From contig CM051034.1 of NCBI GenBank assembly GCA_027627225.1, forward strand, positions 41,893,048-41,957,047: a DNA stretch of 64,000 nt, written 5' to 3'. A program made the position numbers and the translations under genes. The notes under the pieces are model-generated. The model was not told the origin of the DNA. It worked only from the letters and a program-made list of their open reading frames with translations, and did no database searches. The number at the start of each line of letters is the position of its first letter. The stretch's first letter is position 1. This document shows, piece by piece, positions 12,929-50,023 of the stretch. This stretch comes from Congeria kusceri (lineage: Eukaryota > Mollusca > Bivalvia > Myida > Dreissenidae).

Positions 12929-13160
12929 GGGCCCGTATTCTCAAACCCATTCTTAGACTTAAGAATATAGATTGAACTTCAAGAAAAATAATCTGGGTAC
13001 CAATGTCACTTATGTCATTCATAAATCTTTCTAAATGAAGAATGCTACAATTAGCATTTATGAATACCAAGTAAAATAGAAATTAACAGCGTTTTTAAAA
13101 TAAAAATAGATTCAAGAAAATTCTTTATTTTAAGTCTAAGAATGGGTTGGTGTACGGACC
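12929..13160. mobile_element. Foldback repeat M2, copy 1
   Basis: Inverted arms: CCCATTCTTAGACTTAAG near 12947 and TTTAAGTCTAAGAATGGG near 13128. The outer ends GGGCCCGTATTC and GTGTACGGACC belong to a family also seen at 20030 and 39851. ~230 bp, non-coding. Confidence 0.65.
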
Positions 13161-13162
13161 TA

Positions 13163-13421
13163 GGGGCCATATTCCAGAAACATCTTAAGTTTATCTTAAT
13201 ATATTGTCACTTAAGTTCAAATTTTTTGTACGGTAATATTTAAAAAAAACTACAGTCAAAATAATGAATCCAATTACAGTGAAGTCAATAGTAGTTAATA
13301 ATAAGCTGATAATTAGTGAACATATTGCAGAATTTTATGTATACATGGAATTGCTTAAGAAAAATGACGATTTCAAGGCTAAACATAAGATTTCACTTAA
13401 GATGTTTCTGGAATACGACCA
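13163..13421. mobile_element. Foldback repeat M2-like, copy 2, abutting copy 1
   Basis: Arms CATATTCCAGAAACATCTTA and ACTTAAGATGTTTCTGGAAT are inverted repeats. It begins 2 bp after copy 1 ends. The 64-aa ORF inside is not supported as a gene. Confidence 0.65.
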
Positions 13422-14509
13422 CAGATATTTGTGTGTGATTGTAATGGTCATAAATTGAAATATGTTGATAACATACTAGAAGTTGTGAAATTATCAACGT
13501 TGATAATTTGGCGAGTCGTAATCTTATTTCCACCACTGAATCATGTTAACATGATCTGAGTAAAATTGTGTTAAGGCTTTCATAAAGGCTGTTGGACAAA
13601 AATAACAGCTTTTGTGCGAAGTTAGATAGCCTATCAATCTCATTAAAATCAAATCCTGACATTGTAAGGATCTAAAGACATCGTCTAACAGATCACGTTC
13701 AAGTGACCATCAGAACAATAAAACATCAGCCCTGCTGCGCCCAATGAAATTGCCTATTGCACAGCAATGTTTGGCCACAGTTTTTTGAAAGTGATGCATT
13801 TCCAGCTGATCCTTGGGAATAAATCATTTACAGTATATTTTCACGCGGACAATAATGGATATAGTGGTTCCTTAGGCGAATAAACATCCAAAGTTCACGT
13901 TAATTTCGTGCATAGTATTTGTGGTTTATATATAAGTTATACCGCAAGATTTTGAAGGCAACAGTTAGGTCATCTGAACGTGACCCCTAAGGCGAAGTCA
14001 TCAGATTCAGTCAGCGGATAATAATATAGTAGCGTCAGCCTTTAATAAATGAAAAACGCCACACGATGTGTGTTTAACCGCCGTGGTGTATACGACCCTT
14101 TAACGTTAAGCAATCACTCAGCGAGTCATTGGCTAATTTGATATCAGCATACAATTTGATTAACGCATGCATGTACTTACCAGTATCAGTGTGAAGTGGG
14201 GGAGTTTTCATATCGTATAGTATGGGAGTTAAAATAAAAATTACTACACTCATGTTCATTTAGCAACACTCAAAGTGATAGACAATTACAAATAAATGAT
14301 ATTTAATTCGATGACTGATGCAATTTAATATGTTAAAGACGGAATAGATGAAATAAAGCCGGATTACATTGGCGAAATAAAAATCATTCTAAACATGCAG
14401 TGATACCCAACCACTGTGGATGAATGGAACGTAATAGAAAAGCTGCACCAATACCATTACGTGTATATGAGAACTTCACACTTTTCTTTTACTGAAACGT
14501 TAAACTAAG
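13422..14509. other. Upstream region of WDR11
   Basis: No gene. It should contain the WDR11 promoter and 5' UTR; no TATA box is convincing. An in-frame TAA at 14501-14503 lies just upstream of the ATG. Confidence 0.5.
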
Positions 14510-38915
<24,406 letters not shown>

Positions 38916-39850
38916 TCCATTTAGTGACGGCGGTTTTAATTTTATTTAGGACAAAACAAACGAAACAACAACAACAACAAAACATGGAAACTGTATTGAG
39001 AGATTGAAAGTATATGTGTATAATGAATCCAGCATTCAGAAATATATGGCTTAAATTTTAAAGCTGTGTAGCAATGTGTTTGTTTATAAATTGTCTAGCC
39101 GTGTTGTTACGCAGTGGTGGGTTAATTAACAAATCATTGGATAAATAGGTGTGACAATTTTTCTTGTATTTGTATGAGTGTAAACAAAGAGCAATATATT
39201 TGGAGAGAAGTTTACATCCATTAAAACGGTTTTAAGCTTAGATTTCATGGCCCTCATACTCCGCAGTATTCTCAGTATATCAACGGAATCGCAGAGCCGT
39301 CTGGAGATAATGACACACTCAAATCGTCACATATACTGAATCTGGTTAGCTGGCTCGTTACACACCGGCTAGATAAATTGCCAAAGATTGATGGCGCGAT
39401 AATGTGTGCATAGCTGATAAGACAAAATGTTAATGGCTCGATCGAACATTTAGTTCAGCGTTGTCAAAATCTAAGATGAATGAGAGCCGGTGTAAAACAG
39501 GACAAGCTGTTTTACATACTCAACATACATTTGTCACATTTATGCATGAATATAATTGAAACGTGGTAATACTGGAAACCCCGAGTGCCTTCCTGTGTAC
39601 TTTGTTCCAATGCACTGTTCGTTGGGCCTTTTGAGCCAGTTGTATCACATATAAGTACATACAATTTGGAATAGAAGATATGAGGTTTAATTTGGATTGT
39701 GACTGTGTCAAGCGTTGGTCTCTTTCAAGCGTTTATGTGGTCAATTACTATGTTGTTGTTTTTTCGTACGAATCATTTCACTACACGGGAATAAGATTAT
39801 TTGCGTCCCTAGTGCACGGCGTATGCAGCTGAAACACACGAAAACAATCT
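38916..39850. other. 3' flank of WDR11
   Basis: Contains the 3' UTR; no canonical AATAAA in the first 300 bp, with ATTAAA at 39220-39225 as the closest variant. No gene seen. Confidence 0.45.
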
Positions 39851-40112
39851 GGGCCCATATCCACAACGCTCCTTAGGAAAATCTTAACTTATGATCTACT
39901 TAAGTCAAAATTTCAAATACCCTTTTCTATGTGAAAATCATTATTTTATATTTTAAAAATGGTAAAATTAGAAGCATCTGTTGATTCCTAACCAGAATAA
40001 AACAGTTTGAAACAAAATACACTAAAGATGAAACAGCCAGAGACTTAAGGAATTTTATGATTTTAAGAAACGTACTTAAGTTTTCACTAAGGAGCTTTGT
40101 GGATACGGGCCC
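39851..40112. mobile_element. Foldback repeat M2, copy 4
   Basis: Ends GGGCCCATATCCACAACGCT and AGCTTTGTGGATACGGGCCC are inverted repeats. Internal ATCTTAACTTATGATCTAC and TACTTAAGTTTTCACTAAGG. Confidence 0.78.
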
Positions 40113-40949
40113 TGATCCCTCCAAGTGAAATGTTTATTATTTGGGTTTATATTGGCCGTATTTCACTGAGAACTAAAGCATAAAATGATTTCATGAACTA
40201 TACATTTCCCTAGACTGTGTTATACCTCAATTGTTAAATAACCTATGACACAGTAAATAGCATTTTATATATTGTATATTTATTGGGTTTTCAATATTCA
40301 CAATTCTTATGTCTCACAATTTCAAAGTGCAGCAAAACAGGAATACTGAAACGACATTATTTTAAAACCAGTTGCAGGTTTTGATATCCAGAAGGGGCAT
40401 CGGCTGGTATCTCATCAGTTTGTAACATAAAAACATAAATTCTTTGTTTAAAGACATACAAATATAAGTGCCATCATCCTAGAGGCATTGGGCGGTGCAA
40501 TAAATGATGCAGAAGCTTCATAATTATAATAGTTAACTAATGGCTTCAAATTCTGCAAATATGTGTGGTCGTTTTTCTCCGCAATGTCGTTACATCCCAA
40601 TATTTCACAGATAGCTGAAAGCAAACAAATGTGACAATAAAGCTGTACTCTCATAAATTTGGCTCTTATTTTATTAAAGATGGTATGCTTCGGGTTGATC
40701 TTTGCATGTTCGACCCTATAAAAGCTAAACACCTCACTCTTTGTGTATATAAAACTAGTCAGTGTTTGATGATATTGCAAACTTAGATTTATAAAAAACT
40801 TTTGTCGCTTTTTTTCCAAATGACCTCGTTTATCAGACCTGACTGGAATATTGTGGAACCATCAGCTTTATTTCTTAGACCATCACGATCTGTTTCTGCA
40901 ATCTGGCACGAAACAACAATCAGAACACGAACGTACCTAAAACTTGACG
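40113..40949. other. Spacer upstream of Cys-rich gene A
   Basis: A 123-aa minus-strand ORF (40448-40819) has no recognisable motif and is not supported as a gene. Confidence 0.4.
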
Positions 40950-40957
40950 TATATAAG
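40950..40957 (+). promoter_or_regulatory. TATA box of Cys-rich gene A
   Basis: TATATAAG in GACGTATATAAGG, 52 bp before the ATG. The same spacing is found in gene B. Confidence 0.6.
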
Positions 40958-41001
40958 GTAGTACATTGACTGTCCTCCTTACATTAAATCACAGTTTGAC
41001 A

Positions 41002-41044
41002 ATGATTCGTGCGCTTCACTTGTTTGCTTTTGTGACTTTCGTTG
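41002..41044 (+). CDS. Gene A exon 1 (signal peptide)
   Basis: ATG in GACAATGATTCG, donor GTAACT, phase 1. Same length (43 nt) in all four copies. Confidence 0.85.
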
Positions 41045-41884
41045 GTAACTATTTATTAATGTTTATTTTGAATCATAGAGAAGACTGCCTATGTTAAGAT
41101 TATTCGCTCATTAAACTGAAATCTTCATTAAATAATATTATTGAATCACACATCAGCTAATACGTATATTTTTCTTCATTCTCCAGCCTACGTGTCGGCC
41201 TTGTGTACTTCGGATGCCGACTGCCCGGACAGTGACTGTGGACATAGGGAAGTGAACAACTGTGTGCTTGTGAACGGTGGTGGTGTTGGGGGCGGAGAAA
41301 AGCAGTGCCAATGTGTACACCTGAAAAAGAGAGGCAGGAATTTGTTTTGTTTGTTAACGTTTGCAAATTATGTCCTTGTATATTGGAAACCTTCTAAAAT
41401 CAACAACTAGTGTAACCACTGTCTTACAAGTACGTAAAAAAATCCACTTTTAACTTTTAGCAATATTTTAATCATAACTTGAAATTATGTCGTTGTCTTA
41501 TGGAAACCCTTTCCAAATAAATATATGATGCGAAATGATCATTTTAAAACAATATATGAAATTTAAAACGCCGTATTTTCACCATATTGCACCATGATGA
41601 AGTGATATTAACAGGTGTTCTTTTACAAGTCTATGCCATACATATATCCATACACATTAATTGCTATTAATAGTGCCGAATTGAACAAAAATGCAGAGGG
41701 GTGCGGGTGATTGCGCGTTTTTTCCGTTGCCCTTCTTAAAATATTGTATTTAAACTATACTGCATACATTACAGCCGATGAGTGCCAGACCACGAATGAC
41801 TGCAGCCACACGTCCTGCCCCAGTGGTTTGCACCACGAATGTCTGCAACACGGAAGCGGCGAGAAGTACTGCGGTTGTGCTTAA
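41002..41884 (+). CDS. Cys-rich gene A: secreted 12-Cys protein, Cvsi-like (3 exons)
   Basis: Exons 41002-41044, 41187-41333 and 41775-41884 give 99 aa. Residues 1-19 are a signal peptide (MIRALHLFAFVTFVAYVSA). Exons 2 and 3 each encode one six-Cys module with spacing C-x5-C-x4-C-x7-C-x9..14-C-x-C, so the mature protein has 12 Cys (21, 27, 32, 40, 55, 57, 67, 73, 78, 86, 96, 98). A basic KKR at 61-63 separates the modules. Both introns are phase 1. Size, signal peptide and 12 Cys resemble the Cvsi serine protease inhibitors of oysters (MEROPS I84), which may protect against parasite proteases; the assignment rests on this resemblance only. The second intron appears to start with GC (41334) where genes B, C and D have GT. 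Poly(A) signal at 41907. Confidence 0.85.
41187..41333 (+). CDS. Gene A exon 2 (Cys module 1)
   Basis: Acceptor CTCCAG. Six Cys, with a Gly-rich loop (NGGGVGGGE). The end is set by homology; the intron begins GCAGGA, a possible GC donor. Confidence 0.8.
41775..41884 (+). CDS. Gene A exon 3 (Cys module 2)
   Basis: Acceptor ATTACAG. CQTTNDCSHTSC..EKYCGCA then TAA. Confidence 0.88.
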
Positions 41885-41906
41885 TTTGTCATTGTCATAG
41901 AAACAT

Positions 41907-41912
41907 AATAAA
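41907..41912 (+). promoter_or_regulatory. Poly(A) signal of gene A
   Basis: AATAAA 23 bp after the stop codon. Confidence 0.6.
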
Positions 41913-44567
41913 ACATAACAAAAAATCACTCTTTTGTCATTATATGAGTGTTTGCCTTGACAACTATGACAAATTTTTTCAAGCCTTATTTTAGATAACA
42001 AACGTTAAACACGGCCCTCTGTTTAATACCAATATGCACACGAACACCAATAAAGACGGTGAATTGGCAGCTGATATTGTTTCCTTGATATTTTGTAATT
42101 TCGCGTTCGCAAATATCTTTATGTTGTAGAATGAACATAACATATGGTTAAATATTTTGTTCTGGTATAAACATATTGTGATCAACACGTACATGAATTC
42201 AGCTAGAATAAACACAATAAATACTTATGTATTTTGATAAAGAACGTGTTCTCCTTCTTGACACATAGCGGGCATGTTTTTGCTTTTATCAAAACAATAC
42301 CATTTAAAGCAAAACGACGTATCACTTATTTTAGTTGCTTAAATTGGTTTGTAAATATAAACGTGGTTTGAAATATATGTACTTACTGCTTCGAACATAG
42401 TACTTAACTTAAATTCATACAGATTTATATACTATTTTTATCCCTTCCCGATCAGATGAAATAAACTTATAGATAAAACATCTACAGGACTCAATCTTAT
42501 TAATCGAACTGTGTTCTGCTCACGACAACAATCCAACCAATATCAGGCCCACCAATCAATTTAAACGGAGTTTGATCGTAGTTAAAAGGCGCTTATGAAC
42601 CGGTGAGTAAATTACTCTGTGTTACAAAAGCGCATTATTTATTGAGAAGCCCTGTTTCGGTATAATAAAATTAATATTGCATTCTTTGGGCAACAGTATT
42701 TCCCCGGGTTAACAAAATGCACTATCGCCCTCAAAGAATGCAGTATTTATATATCGTTCGGTACAGAGACTGCTGAAATGAATTCTCTGATAGTTTATGT
42801 TGGAATAAATCAAATGAACTGACTCATTTGATTCAACGTCAATAAAATCCTTTTATAAACACTACTTCCCTAGTAACTCACGCACTTGTTACAATAAAAT
42901 AAATTAATGCAACGTGTTTTTGTCAAGTATTTGTCAAGTATTGATTGAATTTTATGTCAGTACTGAAGAACCGTGTGGGTTTGTTTCGCAGACTAAAATA
43001 TTTGTACATATCTCTCTTCTTATTTGCTTAATTTAATGAATTATTTCATGTTTACACACATTCTCTTTATGGTTATCAGTTTGCGCTCTATATTATTTTT
43101 TTAAATAGAAAATTGTATCCTTTGAAATGATTATAGTGTATTAAGATCTAAGATCAAAACCCGATTCCAAGATGCATGGCTCACGCATAGCAACATTGTG
43201 CATGAATCCAAGGAAACTTTTCTGCATAAATCATTTTTTTTTCAGTTTGTCTGATAATATAAAAGTTTTCATAAAATAGAGGTGAACAGTGAAAAGACGT
43301 TTACCTCCATTTGGGATAACTCCATAGAAATAATTTTAATGTGCATCACAAATGAAGGTGAAATATATCAATGAGAATATCAATAGCCCCTTATAATACA
43401 TGTATATCTGATCGCAGTAAGTCGCCCAACCCCTGCTAAGGGTGACAATTTATTGCTTTGTGGTCGATAATCTGTAAATAGCTATAGCCTAGGTTTCTGA
43501 TTATGATTGACTAGAGAGTTCTGATAGCCATTATACTGGAACAATTCGAGATTTATACTGTTGAAAAAAAAAAGATTTCCTGAAAACGCGCGTAAACATA
43601 AGCGCAGAGACGTATCAATACATATTATTTAAGACATATTTGCATAGCGTGAAATTCATTTGTTTATTAATTTTAAATGCATAACTTCATTGTTATAAAG
43701 ATAAACAAGTTTACAGATCCCACAAAATTTTTAAATATGGTAATAATATGGGATTGTTTTAAATTAAAAAACAACAACACGATCTAATAAAAAAGATAGT
43801 GAGTTTACAAGTTTTAATTTTAGCGTGTTGTATTAATTAATTCCCACTTTTTACTAGACTGAATTACTCAAGGGTCGGAATATTAAAATGGGCATTCATT
43901 ACTACTCTTGCTGACTCTTGCTGACTCTTGTTGTAACTCTTAACTGAAAATGCAGTTTCAATAAATAGATTATCCTATTAAATTAACTGAAAATATTAAA
44001 AGACACATATCCGAAAACACAAACGCAGATAGTTTTCGTTGTTTTACTTACTTTTACCGACTCGATTTTTTGTTAAAAATATAAACAGTGGAGTAAAGCC
44101 AATATTTCAGCAAAATATTTCAGCAAATAATACACCAAAATTTAGAAAAATCATTTATTTCCAATGATGACTATGTTTATCGCGAAAACAATATGTTTAT
44201 AATAAAATTGTATTTTGTATTTTAAATATTATTTTCCCCGCAAACTGGACACTTTTTCACCAAAAATATATGATAAACTATGAATAATAAATATTTGGCC
44301 ATGTCTTTTTCAATAAAAATTCGAATACACGTGTGCGAACTAAACCGATAATATTTGATGCGTTAAGCTTGACATACTTCTGTAATGGTTTAATTAAAGT
44401 TAGGTCTGTTTGTCCGAGATAATATAATATATACCCCTGATATAATGAGCAAAAAATCATTTGACAAATCCGAAGTTATAAGAATGCAAACATACATTCA
44501 ATATTAAATATATCAAACATAAATAAGACATCATTTAGATTTCGTTGTTTGTCATAAAACAATTAAA
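41913..44567. other. Spacer between genes A and B, first part
   Basis: AT-rich, no gene. A short hairpin at 42673-42747 pairs ATTGCATTCTTTGGGC with GCCCTCAAAGAATGCAGTAT. Confidence 0.5.
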
Positions 44568-44910
44568 GGGACAGTTTCACAGGTTTTGGCTGTGCGAAAT
44601 AGTTTTCTAAAAGGGACTTTTTCCTGTACTATAATACATTTATTGTAAATATTTCAAGGTTTGGAAAGCACATTGCTTGTGCAAAGTTAAACGTTTGACG
44701 AATATCTGTTATTTTTCGAGAAACATGTTCTACCTGGTAGACATACCCTAGTTTTTACACAACAAGTCATAATAAATATCAAAATACTCATGTTTTGCAA
44801 CCAAAACAACACATAAAGAGACAAACGTTTTGATAGATTCTGCAAATTTCTGTTTTAAAATTCCTTTTTTAGAGAAATATTTTTCCATTCCCAAACTGCG
44901 AAACTGTCCC
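44568..44910. mobile_element. MITE-like element with GGGACAGTTTC ends
   Basis: Left end GGGACAGTTTCACAGGTTTT and right end CCCAAACTGCGAAACTGTCCC are inverted repeats; 343 bp, no ORF. Confidence 0.65.
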
Positions 44911-46247
44911 AATAACATATTTAAACTATCTCATACTAAATATGTTTTATAAAAACTGTAACTTGTCTTTTATTGACAGAAGGGGGGGGGGGGTATTTAA
45001 CTTAAAAACAGACCAAACTATTTTTAAAATATTAATTTGAAAAAAACACATCACTAGATCAGTAAAAGATTTTTTATATTTTCCAAAACCGTTGGAACCT
45101 AAGCGATATCTTTAACATTTTCTTGTCCTCCCCATGTATTTTCCCTATGCCCAGTAACGTCGATTCGGCAAACAGGACCGGAATGGAAGTTGGGTATGAC
45201 TAACATAGAGATAATATGATGCACGATTTTATAACTTTACATCATGCCTAAGATTTTTACTTGTTGTTGCTGTACTGTGGCTGTCTTACCAAATAGTGAT
45301 TACATAAATACAATTGAATTATTAAATATCTTTTATTTCGTTCAATTTTAATTGGAACGCAATGGCGTTAATATACCTTTCAAATGCGCTGTGCTGGTAA
45401 AGAATCCTGGCACATGTGTAAGGCCTCGGGCGTTTGAAATTGTTTAAACCGCGCCTCCTTTCCATGCGATTTAACATTCCGCGGCGATTACAATGTAACG
45501 AAACACTGACTCTATGTTTTATGTTTATGTATTTTGTTTTGTGTTTTGATGATACTTACATTCTCAATGCCAGAGGTCAAGTGGTTTGGTATAATGTTGT
45601 TGTCTTCTGTTGTTTATGGAATAGTTATATGTAACATTGTGCTATTATTTTGTAAACGGAGTATCATTTTTAGATGAATATACTAAACGTACAACGTTTG
45701 CATGCAATAATTTAAATGGATGCAAATTATTTTAAATTGTGTTAAATGCCTCTGTTGTCACTAATTATCTTTTACGTAGTTTAAGTACTCTTAAGAACTT
45801 GGAAGATAATATAATTGTCATTTCACAAAATTCCACCATTCGTAATTGTAAATAAGACTCGCATATGCGTGTCTCTGATACAGGTGTATTATTAAATCTG
45901 TTTGACTTAGCTAACACAATTAAGCGTGCATGTTAAATTATACATTTATTTCTCTTACTTTTTGTTATAGTGTTTTTAAAAACTATTTTACTTGAGCAAA
46001 CTGTGCTATGTACGTATAGTGTAAATTTTATGTTCATGTTCTCGTCGTACGGTTTGTGGATCTAGTTAGAACGTAGAGTTTCATGTCATCAAATGGCGCA
46101 GTTTAGAACGATAAGCCTGTGTCCCAATTTTAAGATACAATACAACGCTGAAGAACTGACTGCACAAAGTTGGAACAATCTGTTTTATTTCTAAACAAAT
46201 CACCTGCGTGGTGTACAAAAAGAACATGGCTTAGTCAACAAGTAGCG
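44911..46247. other. Spacer before gene B
   Basis: No gene; a poly-G tract lies near 44983. Confidence 0.5.
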
Positions 46248-46255
46248 TATAAAAG
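46248..46255 (+). promoter_or_regulatory. TATA box of gene B
   Basis: TATAAAAG in AGCGTATAAAAGCAA, 52 bp before the ATG. Kept although the coding region is broken. Confidence 0.6.
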
Positions 46256-46299
46256 CAATCAAATGAAGCGATGTCGTTACACTTGATCAAAGTTTGACA

Positions 46300-47119
46300 A
46301 TGATTCGTGCTCTACACTTATTTGCCCTGCTGGCTTTCGTCGGTAAAAATTATTAAATGTTTTAACATACACAACGTGTAACTAAAATATAGAATTATCA
46401 GCAAGTAATTTGTATACTGTTTGTACATTCTAGAAAGTTAATGAAATATATATTTTGTCTCTAGCCTACGTAGCGGCCTTCTGAACTACGGATGCCGACT
46501 GCTCGGACAGTGACTGTGGACCTGGGGGAGTCGAACAACTGTCCTCTTGAATGCAGGCGGCGTTCGCGGCGGGGAAATGCAGTGCCTGTGTCAGCGCCAT
46601 AAGAAGAGAGGTAGAGTGTTGTGTAATTACAATAAAAATGTATGCAATTATGTCATTGTTTTATTTATACGTTTTCAATTAAAAAAGTTGATGTTATTGA
46701 TCACTGTCTTTAGTACAATAATCAATACATGTAAATTGCACGATCCGTATTTACATAACAATTCAACATGATAAAAGCAGGTACCGGTAAACAGGTGTTC
46801 ATTTGTTTCTTACGTATATACGTTTGAAAGTATGCGACAATTCGTTCAGTTTAAATATCATAGATATCTGACATATTAAATGTCGAATGTGTAGTAGAAA
46901 TTATTTAAAGCGCCGGACGAACTTCTCAAATAACGAGTCGTCTGACCACGAGATATTTTTGACTGCCACATTCTAAATCATGTACTGCAATGCACTTATT
47001 ATATTACAGCCGATGTGTGCCAGACCATCAATGACTGCAGCCACCTGACATGTCCTATCGGTGAGGCGCACGGTGCAGCATGGTGGCAGCGGCGAGAAGT
47101 ACTGCGGTTGCCAGTGATT
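46300..47119 (+). pseudogene. Cys-rich gene B: decayed Cvsi-like paralogue
   Basis: The three-exon plan is preserved (46300-46342; about 46466-46610; about 47010-47119) with intact splice borders and signal peptide (MIRALHLFALLAFV). Exon 2 carries TGA where its paralogues have the first Cys codon, and an extra base near 46532 shifts the frame. Exon 3 lacks about five bases near 47070 and is out of frame. Three separate lesions argue for a pseudogene rather than a sequencing error. A poly(A) signal (AATAAA, 47140) remains. Confidence 0.85.
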
Positions 47120-47145
47120 TGTCATTGTCATAAAAACACAATAAA

Positions 47146-48291
<1,146 letters not shown>

Positions 48292-48308
48292 AAAACATAT
48301 TTTGAATT

Positions 48309-48953
48309 TACGGTGGCATAGATGTGACATGTGCATGTTTTTATTTAAGTCGTGGGAACGAGATCTTAAGTCGTGGGAACGAGATCTTATCTCGTTCCCA
48401 CGACATAATTATGTCGTTCCCACGACATTATAGGTCGTGGGAACGAGATCTTATCTCTCGGAAACGAGATCTTATCTCGTGGGAACGAGATCTTTTCTCG
48501 TGGGAACGACATAATTATGTCGTGGGAACGATATATTTTTGTCGAGGGAACGACTTAATGAGCCAATCAAATTCCATGTTGCTCTCGCCGAAGAAAAATA
48601 ATTTCTTTATATCTTAATCCAGCATTGAAATATGATATTATGTAAGCGTCTCTTGTATCAACCATTTTAAAACATGCTTTTTAACAACATGTATTCTGAT
48701 TGGGTAATTATGTCGTTACCACGAGTTAATTATCTCGTTCCCACGACTTATGTCGTTCCCATGAGTTATTTATGTCGTTCCCAAAAGAAAAGATCTCGTT
48801 CCCACGACTTAATATGTCGTTACCACGACTTAAATGTTGGTACCACAACTAAATTATGTCGTTCCAACGAGACAATATCTCGTTCCCACGACTTAATATG
48901 TCGTCGGAACGACATAAATAAAAACATGCACATGTCACATCTATGCCACCGTA
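48309..48953. mobile_element. TIR element rich in TCGTGGGAACGAGAT palindromes
   Basis: Outer arms start CGGTGGCATAGATGTGACAT (48311) and end with its complement at 48951; arms are ~40 bp and flanked by TA on both sides, which fits a TA target site. Inside are many alternating copies of TCGTGGGAACGA and its complement around ATAATTATG. No transposase; non-autonomous. Confidence 0.75.
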
Positions 48954-49300
48954 TAAATTAGTAGTTATATGGGTTTTTTTTCTTCAAATTATTGAAAAAC
49001 AAAGTACATATAACTACTAAAATAGTTGTTAAATATATGTTAGTTTCATTGAATATTACATATTTTTCTAATTTCTATTTAACAGGACACACGTTGATCT
49101 TAAAAATGTATAACATGTACTTGTAATATAGGATAGTCTCTTAATGCAGGTTTAGCAAGTATATCTGTATATACATGACAGTGACTGTTGTAAAATGGAC
49201 TGTATTACACCTATTTCATGCTAATAAAATAAAGAACACCGAGATAATGCTTGATTATTCGCTATAAATCATACTCAAAAATGTATAATGACAGTTCTGC
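48954..49300. other. Spacer, nothing recognised
   Basis: AT-rich, no feature. Confidence 0.5.
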
Positions 49301-49490
49301 TGAGCCGCACCCATATGGGATAATTGCTTTTTAGGCTTTTCAGAAAATAGAGCTTGGTGACTTGTCATTCTCACTCTGACACCAATGACACACTTCAAGC
49401 ACAACATCCCATATGCTGGTATGAGTATGGCATTTTTTAGTGTTCTATAATTTTATAGAACTGGTCGCACCATAATAGACGTGTTTCGCA
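49301..49490 (+). promoter_or_regulatory. Upstream block shared by genes C and D
   Basis: GGGATAATTGCTTTTTAGGC, ACTGGTCGCACCA and nearby positions match, in the opposite orientation, 58008-58194 upstream of gene D. It may be conserved regulatory DNA or just the edge of the duplicated unit. Confidence 0.5.
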
Positions 49491-49938
49491 ACGGCATTAT
49501 GCAAAGCTCGGAGTTTTCGCTCGTTTAACTTTAAAGTTAAACAAAAACATAAATTCATACGATTTGGCATGTATATTTTATATTTCCACTGATATCGCAT
49601 GATGTCGATGTTTTGTCGACCACTGCTGTATTGTTTTAAATATAAATCTTTAATTTACTGCCACCACCGCCACCACCACCCCTTTCATTTTCTTATTCTC
49701 GTGATAAGTTCGTTCTCAATGGCATACATTTATCATTAGAGCGGAGTGGTCAATCGTGGTTTCAAACACGTGAGATACCGCTTTGACAGAAATATAGTTG
49801 TGTCCGAAATTTCAAACACACAAGAAGCACCTACTACCATAGTCGGTTCAATCTGCTTTATCTCTCAATAAATCACGACCGCCCTTTGGAATTAGGCACT
49901 TACATCAAACTAAACACGATTTGGACAACAATGAAGCG

Positions 49939-49945
49939 TATAAAG
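49939..49945 (+). promoter_or_regulatory. TATA box of gene C
   Basis: TATAAAG in AGCGTATAAAGG, 42 bp before the ATG; the surrounding sequence resembles that of gene B. Confidence 0.6.
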
Positions 49946-49980
49946 GAAAAGAATTGCATGGAGTTCATTACAGTTTGAAA

Positions 49981-50023
49981 ATGATTCGTGCTCTCCACTT
50001 GTTTGCTCTTGTGGCTTTCGTTG
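49981..50023 (+). CDS. Gene C exon 1 (signal peptide)
   Basis: ATG to donor GTAACG, 43 nt, phase 1. Confidence 0.87.

Noticed and set aside
40448..40819. 123-aa minus-strand ORF
   Set aside because: No recognisable motif, AT-rich codon use and no sign of splicing to other exons.
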